A DNA stretch of 18,507 nt from NCBI GenBank assembly GCA_023399105.1, contig JAEWQT010000061.1, forward strand, positions 1 through 18,507, read 5' to 3'. Shown piece after piece: positions 6,132 through 14,301 of this stretch. Under the pieces are notes generated by a model that worked only from the letters and a program-made list of their open reading frames with translations, ran no database searches and was not told the DNA's origin. The DNA comes from Pseudomonadota bacterium (GTDB lineage Bacteria > Pseudomonadota > Gammaproteobacteria > Pseudomonadales > Oceanobacteraceae). Position 1 is the stretch's first letter. Each line of letters opens with the position of its first letter. The translations under genes were made by a program, and so were the position numbers.

Positions 6132-7181
6132 ATGGCCATTAATCTGAACCCCGGGCAATTCCGCCTGCCCGACAACAAACTTTCCCAGACTCCGGCTCGC
6201 AGCAGTCAAAGCGCTGAGCCGGAGAAAGTCCTGACCGAATCTCTGGCCAAAACCCTGCCCGGCGTGGTGAGTGTGGGCGAAAAACAAAGCCCGCAGGAAA
6301 CCGCGCGCAATATCCTCCGCCATGTACAGAATGGCCTGAACCAGCTGCGCGTGCAGGGCGCTGATGCCGGTCGTCTGGAGCAGCGTCTGCAGGCGGCCCG
6401 CGATGGTATTGAAAAAGGTTATGCCGAAGCCACCGATATGCTGAAAGGGCTGGGTCTGCTCAGCGATGAGCTGAAAAGTGAGATTGCCGCTGGCCGTGAG
6501 CTGGTGAATCAGGGGTTGGATGAATTAGCCGGCAATATTGGTAAATCAGCCACGGAGCCGGTATTAACCGCCCGCAGTGACAGCCTGACCGTGGCTAACG
6601 CGTTTTCACTGGAAGTGCTGACCCGTGAGGGTGATCGGGTCAAAGTCAGCTTCTCGCAAACTCAGGGCATCAGCCAGAGCCGTTCGGCGGCGGGTGAGTC
6701 GATGGCGCTGAGCAGCCAGCGCAGCTGGAGTATGGAGGTTGCCGGTAGCCTCAGCGAGGCGGAGCGCACCGCGTTAACCGGTTTGTTTGATGATGTACAA
6801 AGCCTCAGTGAGCGCTTCTTTGCCGGTGATATAGGCCGCGCCCTGGGCGATGCCATGGAGCTGGGGTTCGATGGTACGCAGCTGGCTTCCATGAGCCTGA
6901 ATCTGGTACAGCAGACCAGCGTGGTCAGTACCCGTGCCTATTCTCAGTTCCAGCCGCAATTACCCACCCCCGAGCTGGAAAGCCTGAAAGCGCCGCTGGC
7001 GTCTTATGTCGACAGCTATCTGCGTGCACTGGATAAAGCCAGCCCGCTGGCCAATGCCGCACAAACATTACAGGATCTGGTGCAGCAAATGCTGCCCGAA
7101 GAAAGCCGTCTGCCGGTTTGGCAGGCCTTCCATCATGGTATCAATCAGCTGCTGGGCGGTGCTGCTGCGGCGAAGGAATAA
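6132..7181 (+). CDS. DUF5610-like helical protein, predicted FliA-regulon member
   Basis: The protein has 349 residues with no signal peptide or membrane helix, and is largely alpha-helical. Residues of about 50-135 resemble DUF5610 (SPQETARNILRHV, ARDGIEKGYAEATDMLKGLGLLSDELK, then GRELVNQGLDEL). A short strand-rich section at 155-180 (FSLEVLTREGDRVKVSFSQ) and a helical C-terminal region (LFDDVQSLSERFFAGDIGRAL, then AMELGFDGTQLASMSLNLVQQ) follow. The first 35 residues are polar and proline-rich. No enzyme motif is visible. Its own sigma-28 promoter and a Shine-Dalgarno CAGGGA 7 bases before the ATG are clear, so expression should coincide with filament and chemotaxis genes. A role in motility or chemotaxis is inference; the biochemical function is unknown. 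Confidence 0.82.
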   Translation: MAINLNPGQFRLPDNKLSQTPARSSQSAEPEKVLTESLAKTLPGVVSVGEKQSPQETARNILRHVQNGLNQLRVQGADAGRLEQRLQAARDGIEKGYAEATDMLKGLGLLSDELKSEIAAGRELVNQGLDELAGNIGKSATEPVLTARSDSLTVANAFSLEVLTREGDRVKVSFSQTQGISQSRSAAGESMALSSQRSWSMEVAGSLSEAERTALTGLFDDVQSLSERFFAGDIGRALGDAMELGFDGTQLASMSLNLVQQTSVVSTRAYSQFQPQLPTPELESLKAPLASYVDSYLRALDKASPLANAAQTLQDLVQQMLPEESRLPVWQAFHHGINQLLGGAAAAKE

Positions 7182-7215
7182 GACTGGCGCTATTCAGCCA
7201 ACCGGCAGCAGCGGC

Positions 7216-7221
7216 TATACT
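7216..7221 (+). promoter_or_regulatory. Candidate -10 element for the glutaredoxin-lipoprotein pair
   Basis: TATACT, preceded by GGC and followed by GCCC, lies 35 bases after the DUF5610 gene stop. With transcription starting near 7228, an ATG at 7230 would be essentially leaderless, while the GTG at 7251 would have a leader with GGAG. TTCAGC at 7193-7198 is a poor -35 at 17 bases. This is tentative. Confidence 0.35.
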
Positions 7222-7250
7222 GCCCACTGATGTTATTGCCGGAGCGACCT

Positions 7251-7526
7251 GTGGCGTTAGTTTTAATGAGCACCGAAGCCTGCCATCTTTGCGAGCAGGC
7301 GCAGGCTTTACTGCTGCCGTTACAGGGAGCGCTGAACGAAGATCTGTATCTGGACGATATTGCGTACAGTGATGATCTTCTCAATCGCTACGGTGTGCGC
7401 ATTCCGGTGCTCTTGCACGAAACTTCCGGGGCCGAACTCGATTGGCCCTTTGATGCCGCCACCTTACGGCATTGGTTACAGCAGCGGGGCTGCTTAGCCC
7501 CCTCGCTCCCTTCTGAATTTCTCTGA
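7251..7526 (+). CDS. Glutaredoxin family protein, DUF836 type
   Basis: This is a small thioredoxin-fold protein of 91 residues from the GTG. The first strand and helix carry the CxxC in STEACHLCEQAQALL; the cis-proline strand is YGVRIPVLLHE. A glycine-rich substitute (SGAELDWPFDAATLRHWL) and a final helix complete the DUF836/glutaredoxin-like pattern. I prefer GTG 7251 over ATG 7230 because GGAG (7241-7244) lies 6 bases before it and the upstream -10 would leave no leader for the ATG; the seven extra residues of the ATG form do not belong to the fold. Likely cytoplasmic disulfide or thiol chemistry; partner unknown. The lipoprotein gene starts 15 bases after the stop. Confidence 0.82.
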   Translation: MALVLMSTEACHLCEQAQALLLPLQGALNEDLYLDDIAYSDDLLNRYGVRIPVLLHETSGAELDWPFDAATLRHWLQQRGCLAPSLPSEFL

Positions 7527-7541
7527 ACAAGGAATCTTTCT

Positions 7542-8249
7542 ATGCGTCTGATCGGACTGCTTGCATTGTTGGCTTTACTGCAGGGTTGCAGCTCCAGCCC
7601 CTTATCTCCTACGGGGGAAGCGGTGTATTACGCTCTCGAAAAGGATACCCATCTGCGCCTGTGGGCGGAGGCCTGTCAGGGCCTCAGTCCGGATATGCGT
7701 CAGACCGCGTTGCTGGCTCGCCAAAACTGGTGGCAGCGTAACGGCACCTTTGTTGAAGGCGCTGATTTTGGCTTGGCTTATGATGTGGTGCAGATCAGTG
7801 ACGAACGGGTGGAAACCGGTGCCCGGTTAGCCATGGCGGTTACCTGGAACATTGTCGCCAGTGCTGAAGCCGATATTGCTGAACGTCTGCAGAATGCTGC
7901 CAGGGCCGATGCGGAATGCCGTAACGTACTGAATGCTTATAACAACGGTGAGCAGGATTTGCGTGGCAACCAACGCATGTACGAAGAGCTGGTCGGGTTG
8001 CAGCGCCGTCTGCAGCAGGAAGGTTCCGATCTGGCACTCAAGCGTGCAGCGGTGGCACACAGCAGTGGTAAGGTGTACGGCCGTTCGTTCTATGTGGTTG
8101 AGCGCATGGGCCAGCGTCAGGGCTGTGCCGGTGGCGAAATTCAGTTGCTGAAAAATTCCTGGCCCAATGAGGTGTACGAAGCGCGTTGTCCGGATGGCAG
8201 TTATCTGCTGGTACGTTGTGAGTGGGGCAACTGTCGCTTTACTGATTAA
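7542..8249 (+). CDS. Cysteine-rich lipoprotein of unknown function
   Basis: The protein has 235 residues. A type II signal peptide ends in the lipobox LLQGC (lipidated Cys16), followed by SSSP; no Asp at +2, so sorting to the outer membrane is expected. The mature part is mainly helical (about 24-170) with a long amphipathic stretch, then a short C-terminal section with a strand-rich look containing Cys195, 216, 226 and 231. With Cys45 and Cys126 there are six cysteines beyond the lipidated one, an even number that suggests disulfides in the periplasm. A strong AAGGAA lies before the ATG. I do not recognise a family. It is probably cotranscribed with the small glutaredoxin gene and followed by a strong terminator. 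Confidence 0.72.
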   Translation: MRLIGLLALLALLQGCSSSPLSPTGEAVYYALEKDTHLRLWAEACQGLSPDMRQTALLARQNWWQRNGTFVEGADFGLAYDVVQISDERVETGARLAMAVTWNIVASAEADIAERLQNAARADAECRNVLNAYNNGEQDLRGNQRMYEELVGLQRRLQQEGSDLALKRAAVAHSSGKVYGRSFYVVERMGQRQGCAGGEIQLLKNSWPNEVYEARCPDGSYLLVRCEWGNCRFTD

Positions 8250-8265
8250 TTGCCAGTAACAGACC

Positions 8266-8300
8266 CATAAAAAAACCGGCCAGTGGCCGGTTTTTTTATG
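8266..8300. terminator. Bidirectional intrinsic terminator with 16-bp perfect arms
   Basis: CATAAAAAAACCGGCC (8266-8281), loop AGT, and GGCCGGTTTTTTTATG (8285-8300) are exact reverse complements. The GC stem is flanked by A7 and T7, giving a T-tract on both strands. It serves the convergent lipoprotein (plus) and ComEA-like (minus) genes. Confidence 0.95.
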
Positions 8301-8309
8301 CTGGAGGCT

Positions 8310-8582
8310 TTATTCCAGTGTCAGACGGGGGCGGTTTTTATCCACAATGGCCGTGCCGATGCCTTTAATCTGTGTCAGCTCATCCACAGATTTAAAACCA
8401 CCCTGTTGTTCGCGGAATTGCACAATGGCTTCGGCTTTGGCTTTGCCAATACCATTCAGTTGCGACAACTCTGCGGCGCTGGCTGTGTTGATATTGATTT
8501 TTGCGTCAGTGGGTTCGGCGGCGCCGGCCAGCAGGCTGGCGGATAATAAGGTGGCCGCGAACAGATGCTTGATCCATTGCAT
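8310..8582 (-). CDS. ComEA-like secreted helix-hairpin-helix protein
   Basis: The protein has 90 residues: a Sec signal peptide (residues 1 to about 21, LFAATLLSASLLAGAA), then ININTASAAELSQLNGIGKAKAEAI and FKSVDELTQIKGIGTAIV. These are the two helix-hairpin-helix motifs of the ComEA/competence family, here LNGIGKAKA and IKGIGTAIV. Such proteins bind double-stranded DNA non-specifically in the periplasm; in competent Gram-negative bacteria ComEA ratchets transforming DNA in. A longer frame opens at 8660, but the ATG at 8582 has AGGAGAG 7 bases upstream and starts the signal peptide, so I chose it. It stands alone, apart from pilus genes, so a competence role is possible but unproven. Confidence 0.9.
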   Translation of the reverse strand: MQWIKHLFAATLLSASLLAGAAEPTDAKININTASAAELSQLNGIGKAKAEAIVQFREQQGGFKSVDELTQIKGIGTAIVDKNRPRLTLE

Positions 8583-8747
8583 GGATAACTCTCCTGAGTA
8601 GTGGGGGAATCCGTAAGTTAGCAATGCCCCTGCATGATAAAAATCCGCAGATCTTCGCATTTTTCCCCTGTTTCCTGACAGCCGGATGGCTCAGTGACGT
8701 GCTACTCAGGTATGAGTTAATCGGCAGGCGAGCGTGGCATCAGCCAT

Positions 8748-8773
8748 AAAAAAACCCGGCAAGCCGGGTTTTT
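8748..8773 (-). terminator. Intrinsic terminator of topA
   Basis: CCCGG-CAAG-CCGGG (8756 region: CCCGGC 8755-8760, GCCGGG 8763-8768) is flanked by A7 and T5, giving a GC stem with T-tract on the minus strand, 16 bases past the topA stop. It could also act on the other strand, but no plus-strand gene reads into it. Confidence 0.88.
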
Positions 8774-8788
8774 CAGGTGCAGTCAGAG

Positions 8789-11428
8789 TTATTTTTTGGC
8801 GCCTTTCTTTTTCTCGTCCACCTGCCATTTGCCGCCGTTAAACCAGGCTGACCAGCCAGTGGCTTTGCCGTCTTTTTCGGTCATCACATACTGCTCTTTG
8901 GTTTTACGGCTGTAGCGGATAATGGCCGGATTACCATCATCGTCTTGCCGTGGGGCATCGAGCAGATAGTGATATTTTTCCGGTAATACCGCCTGATAGG
9001 GCAGCAGTTCTGCAACTAATGGTGCGCGGGTTTCACGTTTTTTCGGGAACTGACTGGCGGCCAGGAATAAACCGGTGGCGCCATCGCGCAGAACGTAATG
9101 ATCATCCACTTTCTGGCATTTCAGTTCCGGCATCGGCACCGCATCCATTTTCGGTGGTGCTGCTTCGCCGCTTTTCAGCAATTTACGGGTATTTTTGCAG
9201 CTGCTGTTGGTACAGCCGAAATACTTGCCGAAACGGCCGGATTTCAGCTGCATTTCGCTGCCGCATTTATCACATTCCAGCGTCGGGCCGTCGTAGCCTT
9301 TCAGTTTGAACTGGCCGGTTTCCACTTCAAAGCCGCTGCAGTCTGGGTTGTTACCGCAAATGTGCAGCTTGCGCTGTTCGTCCAGTAAATAGCTGTCCAT
9401 GGCGGCATCGCAGAGTTTGCAGCGGTGCTTGTGCATCAGCCGGCGGCTTTCTGCTTCTTCGTCTTCATCGGCAGCAATGGCTTCATCGCCGGCAATCAGG
9501 TTCAGGGTCTGGGTGCAGCGCTCTTTGGGGGGCAAGCTGTAGCCAGAACAGCCCAGGAACACCCCGGTGGTACCGGTGCGGATCTGCATATTGCGACCGC
9601 AGGCCGGGCAGGGGATGTCGGTGTTCACCGGGTCATTCGGGCGCATGCCCTGTTCGCCTTCGGCGGCATCCAGTTTTTGCTGGAAACCGGTGTAGAAGTT
9701 ATCCAGGACGTCGGTCCAGTTGGCATCCCCTTCGGCAATATGGTCGAGCTGTTCTTCCATGCTGGCGGTAAAGCCAAAATCCATCAGATCGCTGAAGTTT
9801 TCGACCAGCCGGCTGGTGACGATATCGCCCATTTTTTCAGCATAGAAACGCCGGCCCTTGAGGCTGACGTAACCACGCTCCTGAATGGTGGAAATAATGG
9901 AGGCGTAGGTCGATGGGCGGCCGATGCCGCGTTTTTCCAGTTCTTTCACCAGCGCCGCTTCGGAGAAGCGTGGTGAGGGCTTGGTAAAGTGTTGTTTGGG
10001 TTCCAGGTCGGTCAGGTTCAGCGTGTCGCCTTCGTGCACATCCGGCAGCAGCACGTCTTCTTCGCCTTTGCCCATGGCAGCCAGTACTTTCAGGTGGCCG
10101 TCAAAACGCATCACGCGGCCGCGGGTGCGCAGCTCAAAGGTGCCGGCAGTGACGCTGATGCTGGTGCTGGTAAATTCTGCGTCGTTCATCTGACAGGCGA
10201 CAAAGCGGCGCCAGATCAGGTCGTACAGGCGCTGAGCATCCGGTTCCATGCTGCCGAGGTCGGCGGCTTTCAGACGTACATCCGACGGACGAATGGCTTC
10301 GTGCGCTTCCTGGGCGCCTTCTTTGCTGCTGTAGAGGCGCGGTTGCGCCGGCAGGTAAGCTTCACCCAGGTGTTTATCAATGTACTGACGCACAGATTCC
10401 AGCGCGTCCTGGCTCAGGTTGGTAGAGTCGGTACGCATGTAGGTGATGTAACCGGCTTCGTACAGGCGCTGCGCCAGGGTCATGGTTTTTTTCACGCTGA
10501 AGCCCAACCGGGTGCTGGCGGCCTGCTGCAGGGTGGATGTAATAAAGGGGGCGGCCGGCTTAGAGCTGGTGGGTTTGTCTTCGCGTTTGCTCACCCGCAG
10601 GGTTTGCTGGCGCAATAACGCCAGTGCACGGTTGGTATCCGCTTCATTGGTGGGGCGGAATTCTTCTCCCTGGTTACGGCTGACCTGCAGGCGCAGGGCT
10701 TCACCAGAGGGCGTGGCCGTGGCGGCGAACGCTTCCCAGTATTCTTCCGGTACAAAGGCACGGATTTCCCGCTCGCGTTCAACGATCAGGCGCACCGCCA
10801 CCGACTGCACCCGGCCGGCGGATAAGCCGCGGGCGACCTTGGCCCACAGCAGCGGCGACACCATAAAACCGACCACGCGGTCGAGGAAACGGCGCGCCTG
10901 CTGGGCGTTGACCCGGTTCATATTCAGTTCGGACGGGCTTTCAAAGGCCTGTTGGATGGCTTTTTTGGTGATTTCGTTGAACACCACCCGGCGGTATTCT
11001 TTTTTACTGTTGCCAATGATCTCGCGCAGGTGCCAGGCAATGGCTTCTCCTTCGCGGTCCAAATCCGTTGCCAGATAAATATGGTCGGCGTCTTTGGCCA
11101 GCCGCTGCAGTTCTTCCACCACTTTTTCTTTGCCGGGCAGAATCTGGTAATGGGCTTCCCAGTGTTTATCCGGATCAATGCCCATACGACCAATCAGCTG
11201 TTCGCGGGCTTTGTTCTTTTTATAGATGGCTTTTTCTTCCGGCGACATTTTCCGCGTTAAGGCTGCCTGACGGGCGCGTTCTTTCGGATCGCTGGGCTGG
11301 GCAGAACCCGATACCGGCAGATCACGGACATGGCCGACGCTGGATTTAACGATAAAGTCGTTACCCAGATACTTGTTGATGGTCTTCGCCTTGGCCGGCG
11401 ACTCCACAATAACCAGCGATTTGCCCAT
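8789..11428 (-). CDS. topA: DNA topoisomerase I (type IA), omega protein
   Basis: TopA relaxes negative supercoils by a transient 5'-phosphotyrosine link. The protein has 879 residues (E. coli about 865). The TOPRIM domain begins at [10 protein letters not shown] (Glu9) and has the acidic triad in [12 protein letters not shown] (Asp122, Asp124, Glu126). The catalytic Tyr is in [11 protein letters not shown] (Tyr330, with Arg332). Three C4-type zinc modules follow the core: [16 protein letters not shown] and CDKCGSEM sections, each with a later Cys pair. A lysine-rich tail ends the protein. The frame is open further upstream to 11686, but [11 protein letters not shown] is the conserved start. 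AAAGGA precedes the ATG by only 2-3 bases. The gene is divergent from the next plus-strand gene. Confidence 0.98.
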   Translation of the reverse strand: MGKSLVIVESPAKAKTINKYLGNDFIVKSSVGHVRDLPVSGSAQPSDPKERARQAALTRKMSPEEKAIYKKNKAREQLIGRMGIDPDKHWEAHYQILPGKEKVVEELQRLAKDADHIYLATDLDREGEAIAWHLREIIGNSKKEYRRVVFNEITKKAIQQAFESPSELNMNRVNAQQARRFLDRVVGFMVSPLLWAKVARGLSAGRVQSVAVRLIVEREREIRAFVPEEYWEAFAATATPSGEALRLQVSRNQGEEFRPTNEADTNRALALLRQQTLRVSKREDKPTSSKPAAPFITSTLQQAASTRLGFSVKKTMTLAQRLYEAGYITYMRTDSTNLSQDALESVRQYIDKHLGEAYLPAQPRLYSSKEGAQEAHEAIRPSDVRLKAADLGSMEPDAQRLYDLIWRRFVACQMNDAEFTSTSISVTAGTFELRTRGRVMRFDGHLKVLAAMGKGEEDVLLPDVHEGDTLNLTDLEPKQHFTKPSPRFSEAALVKELEKRGIGRPSTYASIISTIQERGYVSLKGRRFYAEKMGDIVTSRLVENFSDLMDFGFTASMEEQLDHIAEGDANWTDVLDNFYTGFQQKLDAAEGEQGMRPNDPVNTDIPCPACGRNMQIRTGTTGVFLGCSGYSLPPKERCTQTLNLIAGDEAIAADEDEEAESRRLMHKHRCKLCDAAMDSYLLDEQRKLHICGNNPDCSGFEVETGQFKLKGYDGPTLECDKCGSEMQLKSGRFGKYFGCTNSSCKNTRKLLKSGEAAPPKMDAVPMPELKCQKVDDHYVLRDGATGLFLAASQFPKKRETRAPLVAELLPYQAVLPEKYHYLLDAPRQDDDGNPAIIRYSRKTKEQYVMTEKDGKATGWSAWFNGGKWQVDEKKKGAKK

Positions 11429-11483
11429 AATCCTTTGCTTTACCTTCTGTAGTTTGCGGCGCGGGTGCACGGAAAACCGACAC

Positions 11484-11512
11484 TTTATAGGGAGACCTGG
11501 GGGGGCGGTCAA
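11484..11512 (-). promoter_or_regulatory. Sigma-70 promoter of topA
   Basis: On the minus strand TTGACC (plus 11507-11512) is separated by 17 bases from TATAAA (plus 11484-11489). This is five of six matches to each consensus hexamer, with ideal spacing. The start site would be near 11477, giving a leader of about 48 bases. The spacer is a GC-rich run (seven consecutive C), which would stiffen it and make it supercoil-sensitive. Confidence 0.75.
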
Positions 11513-11546
11513 GCCCGAGGGGGCTGGTGGTAGGGTTAGGCGGGGG
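11490..11546 (+). other. G-rich tract with five G3+ runs, potential G-quadruplex
   Basis: G-runs lie at 11490-11492, 11499-11505 (seven G), 11519-11523, 11533-11535 and 11542-11546, separated by 6, 13, 9 and 6 bases. Any four can give three-tetrad stacks. The tract overlaps the spacer and the -35 of the topA promoter. Formation is inferred from the sequence only. Confidence 0.5.
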
Positions 11547-11652
11547 CGCCAGCGGCCGGTTTTGTTGCTAAACTCGCGCTCATTATGAATCTTTGGCAGC
11601 GATTGACAGGCCGTTGTCATGTTGACGGTCTGCAGTGTGGAGACGGGTTGGA

Positions 11653-12426
11653 ATGTCTGAATTAGGGTTGGTGATTGCCATTGCATTACCCATCAGTCTG
11701 ATTCTGGCAGGCCTGGTGTGGCTGGGCCGGCGTCAGCAGAATCAACAATCGCAGCGCTTGCAGGCGCGGGCGATTAAACAGAGTGCCGAGGATTTGCTCG
11801 AAGCGCTGGAGTTTTTGCTGCAGATCGATAATTTTCGTGAGGTGCAGTTGTTGGTGCTCGAACGCGTTGGCCAATTGTACGCGCTCTATGCTCAGACTTT
11901 GCCCAAGGCCGACAGTAAACAGAGCGAAACGTTGTTTGACCCTGAGCCTTATAAACAACGGATTGAAGAGGGTAAAGGTAATCGCCGGGTGTTCAAAAGT
12001 GACCGCGAAGTGCGCCTGGCCCGGCGTTACATCGGTAAGATTCTGAAAACCCTGACGCTGATGCAAAAGCGGCGTGAATTGTCAGAAGCGGCGCTGCTGG
12101 AGTACCGCCGCTATCTGCGCCTGACCCTGCTGGAGCGGGAGGTGGATACTTATACCGCGCAGGGCGATGTTGCGGCCGATCGCGGCGATGTGATTACTGC
12201 CACCAATTATTACAAGGCAGCCAAAAAGCTGCTGATTGAATTTGATCTGCAATATCCGGAAAAAAACGAACGTATCCGTGAGTTATCACAACGTACGGCG
12301 GCACTGTATAACGGTGAGCGCATCAAAACTTCGGAAAACCTGGCGGCGCAGTTATCCAAAGAGTTTGATGCTGAACATTCGCCGTTCGGCATCCCGGCCA
12401 ATCCGCTGGAAAAACGTAAATTCTGA
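11653..12426 (+). CDS. Membrane-anchored helical protein of unknown function
   Basis: The protein has 257 residues. An N-terminal hydrophobic helix (about 4-25, ending before the [11 protein letters not shown] head) anchors it with the rest in the cytoplasm. The remainder is highly charged and helical: 40-80 ([28 protein letters not shown]) and 120-160 heptad-like helices, then 165-195 ([26 protein letters not shown]) resembling one TPR-type repeat. GGAGA (11639-11643) precedes the ATG by 9 bases; an upstream in-frame ATG at 11635 lacks one. It overlaps the PLP-enzyme gene by one base (TGATG), so the two are translationally coupled. I do not recognise a family; a scaffold role is a guess. Confidence 0.75.
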   Translation: MSELGLVIAIALPISLILAGLVWLGRRQQNQQSQRLQARAIKQSAEDLLEALEFLLQIDNFREVQLLVLERVGQLYALYAQTLPKADSKQSETLFDPEPYKQRIEEGKGNRRVFKSDREVRLARRYIGKILKTLTLMQKRRELSEAALLEYRRYLRLTLLEREVDTYTAQGDVAADRGDVITATNYYKAAKKLLIEFDLQYPEKNERIRELSQRTAALYNGERIKTSENLAAQLSKEFDAEHSPFGIPANPLEKRKF

Positions 12427-13325
12427 TGCCGTTACCGGTACTGCCTGTCTGGCAGGCGTTTTTGCAGCCACTGCCGGCAGCGGCTGCTTCCCCTTCTTTA
12501 TGCGTCGATGTACTCAGGCTGGATCGGGTCGATCCGGGCCTGTCTGGCAATAAATGGCTGAAACTGCAGGGCTGGTGGCAACAGTTTCAGACCGGTGCTT
12601 ATCAAGCGCTGCTGAGCTTTGGTGGTGCCCATTCCAATCATCTGCATGCACTGGCCCATCTGGCAGCCCGTGCGCAAGTACCGGCCCGTTTGCTGGTGCG
12701 AGGTTATGCCAGTGCTCCTTTAACCCCCACTTTGCAGGATTGTCTGGCACTGGGAGCGCAGCTGGAATTTCTTGATCGTCGCCAGTGGGCACGGCGCTAC
12801 GATTTGAGCTGGCAGCAGACGCTGGCGGCTCAGCATCAGGCGCTGGTGATACCGGAGGGCGGTGCTGGCGAGCCGGGTTTGCAAGGTTGCCGGGCACTGG
12901 CTGATACCGCGGCCGGTTATGATCAGGTATGGCTGGCGGTGGGCTCTGGCACCACCGCGCTGGGGCTGGCGCAAGGGTTGGCGGCACAGGGCGCCAGAAC
13001 GGTGTTGGTGGGCGTGAATGCGGTCGCTGATCAGGGCGAGCGGCGACGTCAGTGGCAACAGCAGATGCCGACGGCAGTGTCGTGGCAATTAATAGACGAT
13101 GCTCACGGCGGAGGTTTCGCCCGTTGCAGTGTGCAACTGCTGGCGTTGATTCAGCGTTATGATGCCCTCGGTTTACCCCTGGAGCCGGTGTATACCGCCA
13201 AGCTGGTACAGGCGCTGGAACAGCGTGTGGCGCAACTGGCGGGACAGCGTGTGCTGTTGTTGCACAGCGGCGGTTTGCAGGGGCGGCGTGGGTATCCGGG
13301 ATTGGGCCGGGCCACTTCCGCCTGA
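12426..13325 (+). CDS. PLP-dependent ACC deaminase / D-cysteine desulfhydrase family enzyme
   Basis: This is a 299-residue fold-type II PLP enzyme. The cofactor lysine is Lys43 in LSGNKWLKL. The substrate-binding SFGGAHSNHL (64-73) follows, and the phosphate-binding loop is VGSGTTALGLAQG (172-184). This order and length match the ACC deaminase/D-cysteine desulfhydrase subfamily (E. coli DcyD about 328, Pseudomonas ACC deaminase about 338), somewhat short here. Members break C-S or cyclopropane substrates to pyruvate or 2-oxobutyrate, ammonia and sulfide. I cannot tell ACC deaminase from D-cysteine desulfhydrase by eye. The start overlaps the upstream stop as TGATG. Confidence 0.85.
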   Translation: MPLPVLPVWQAFLQPLPAAAASPSLCVDVLRLDRVDPGLSGNKWLKLQGWWQQFQTGAYQALLSFGGAHSNHLHALAHLAARAQVPARLLVRGYASAPLTPTLQDCLALGAQLEFLDRRQWARRYDLSWQQTLAAQHQALVIPEGGAGEPGLQGCRALADTAAGYDQVWLAVGSGTTALGLAQGLAAQGARTVLVGVNAVADQGERRRQWQQQMPTAVSWQLIDDAHGGGFARCSVQLLALIQRYDALGLPLEPVYTAKLVQALEQRVAQLAGQRVLLLHSGGLQGRRGYPGLGRATSA

Positions 13326-13346
13326 CAAGCGTTTTTGTCCCCGCTG

Positions 13347-13355
13347 TGGTATAAA
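13347..13355 (+). promoter_or_regulatory. Extended -10 promoter of the nadK operon
   Basis: TGG-TATAAA matches an extended -10 (TGnTATAAT). No good -35 lies at 16-18 bases; CTGACA at 13322-13327 is too far. The start site would be near 13362, giving a leader of about 53 bases that contains a GGGG-ACT-CCCC hairpin (13368-13378). Confidence 0.55.
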
Positions 13356-13414
13356 CGACAGCTTTCCGGGGACTCCCCACAGTCGTTGTACCAGCAAGGT
13401 ATCAGGTCGCAGCA

Positions 13415-14299
13415 ATGGAAGAATTCCGCAATATCGGCATTATCGGCCGTCTTAACAGCAACAAGGTGATTGAGACCATCAAGCGCCTGTCCCGTTATCT
13501 GATCGATGAAGGCTACCACGTCATTCTGGATGACCGTATTGCTGAGGTGATGCCCGGCCATGCCATGCAGGTGAGCAATGTGAATCTGCTCGGTGAAATC
13601 AGCGATCTGGTGATTGTGGTGGGTGGTGATGGCAGCCTGCTGGGCGCAGCGCGGGCGCTGGCCCGTTACAACACGCCGGTGCTGGGCATTAACCGCGGCC
13701 GGCTGGGATTCCTCACCGATATCAGCCCGGATGACGATATGTGCGATGCGGTGCAGGCGGTACTGAACGGTGAGTACATCAGTGAACTGCGCTTCCTGCT
13801 GGATGCCGAAGTGAAACGCGATGGCAACCCCATTGCCACGGCCTCGGCCCTGAACGATGTGGTGCTGCACCCGGGTAAGGCCACCCGCATGATCGGTTTT
13901 GATCTGTGGATTGAGGGGCAGTATGTGTATAACCAGCGCTCCGATGGCCTGATTGTATCGACCCCGACCGGTTCTACGGCTTATGCGTTATCCGGCGGTG
14001 GCCCGATTATGCACCCCAAGCTGGATGCGCTGGTGCTGGTACCGATGTTTCCGCACACCTTGTCGAGCCGTCCGATTGTGGTGGACGGTAAGAGTGAAAT
14101 TAAAATCGTCATTGATCCGCAACAACAGATTTACCCGACCATCAGCTGCGATGGTCAGACTGATATTACCTGTGCACCGGGCGATACCATTACCATCCGC
14201 AAGAAAGCCCATAAACTGAAGCTGATTCATCCCAAGGGGCACAATTTTTATGAAATTTGCCGCACCAAACTGGGCTGGAGTAGCAACCTGGGGGATTAA
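13415..14299 (+). CDS. nadK: NAD kinase
   Basis: NadK phosphorylates NAD to NADP in the cytoplasm. The protein has 294 residues, typical for the family. The conserved GGDGSLLGAAR is at 70-80 (Asp72 is the key acid), RGRLGFLTD at 94-102, and SDGLIVSTPTGSTAYALSGGGP at 176-197, which binds the nucleotide. The usual NE before VVLHPGK is N147-D148 here, a conservative change. The ATG follows weak AAGG (13397 region). The phosphatase ATG is 2 bases after the stop. This is the first gene of the six-gene operon running to pepN. Confidence 0.97.
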   Translation: MEEFRNIGIIGRLNSNKVIETIKRLSRYLIDEGYHVILDDRIAEVMPGHAMQVSNVNLLGEISDLVIVVGGDGSLLGAARALARYNTPVLGINRGRLGFLTDISPDDDMCDAVQAVLNGEYISELRFLLDAEVKRDGNPIATASALNDVVLHPGKATRMIGFDLWIEGQYVYNQRSDGLIVSTPTGSTAYALSGGGPIMHPKLDALVLVPMFPHTLSSRPIVVDGKSEIKIVIDPQQQIYPTISCDGQTDITCAPGDTITIRKKAHKLKLIHPKGHNFYEICRTKLGWSSNLGD

Positions 14300-14301
14300 G
14301 T

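Noticed and set aside
8668..8681. CTGT-N6-ACAG, LexA-box-like site upstream of the ComEA-like gene
   Set aside because: LexA boxes need CTGT-N8-ACAG; the spacing here is 6.
9425..10618. Long plus-strand frames (183 and 209 residues) within topA
   Set aside because: TopA catalytic and zinc motifs are on the minus strand; these are shadow frames.
11531..11540. TAGGGTTAGG, telomere-like sequence
   Set aside because: It is a single copy inside the G-rich tract, not a repeat array.
11585..11665. 26-residue ORF with three cysteines before the membrane-anchored protein
   Set aside because: There is no Shine-Dalgarno before its ATG, and it overlaps the next gene's start.
11429..11686. N-terminal extension of topA from 11686
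   Set aside because: [11 protein letters not shown] is the conserved TopA start, and the extension would cover the promoter and G-rich tract.
12514..13380. 288-residue minus-strand ORF
   Set aside because: It is antisense to the PLP enzyme, with Pro/Ala/Arg-rich composition typical of shadow frames and no motif.
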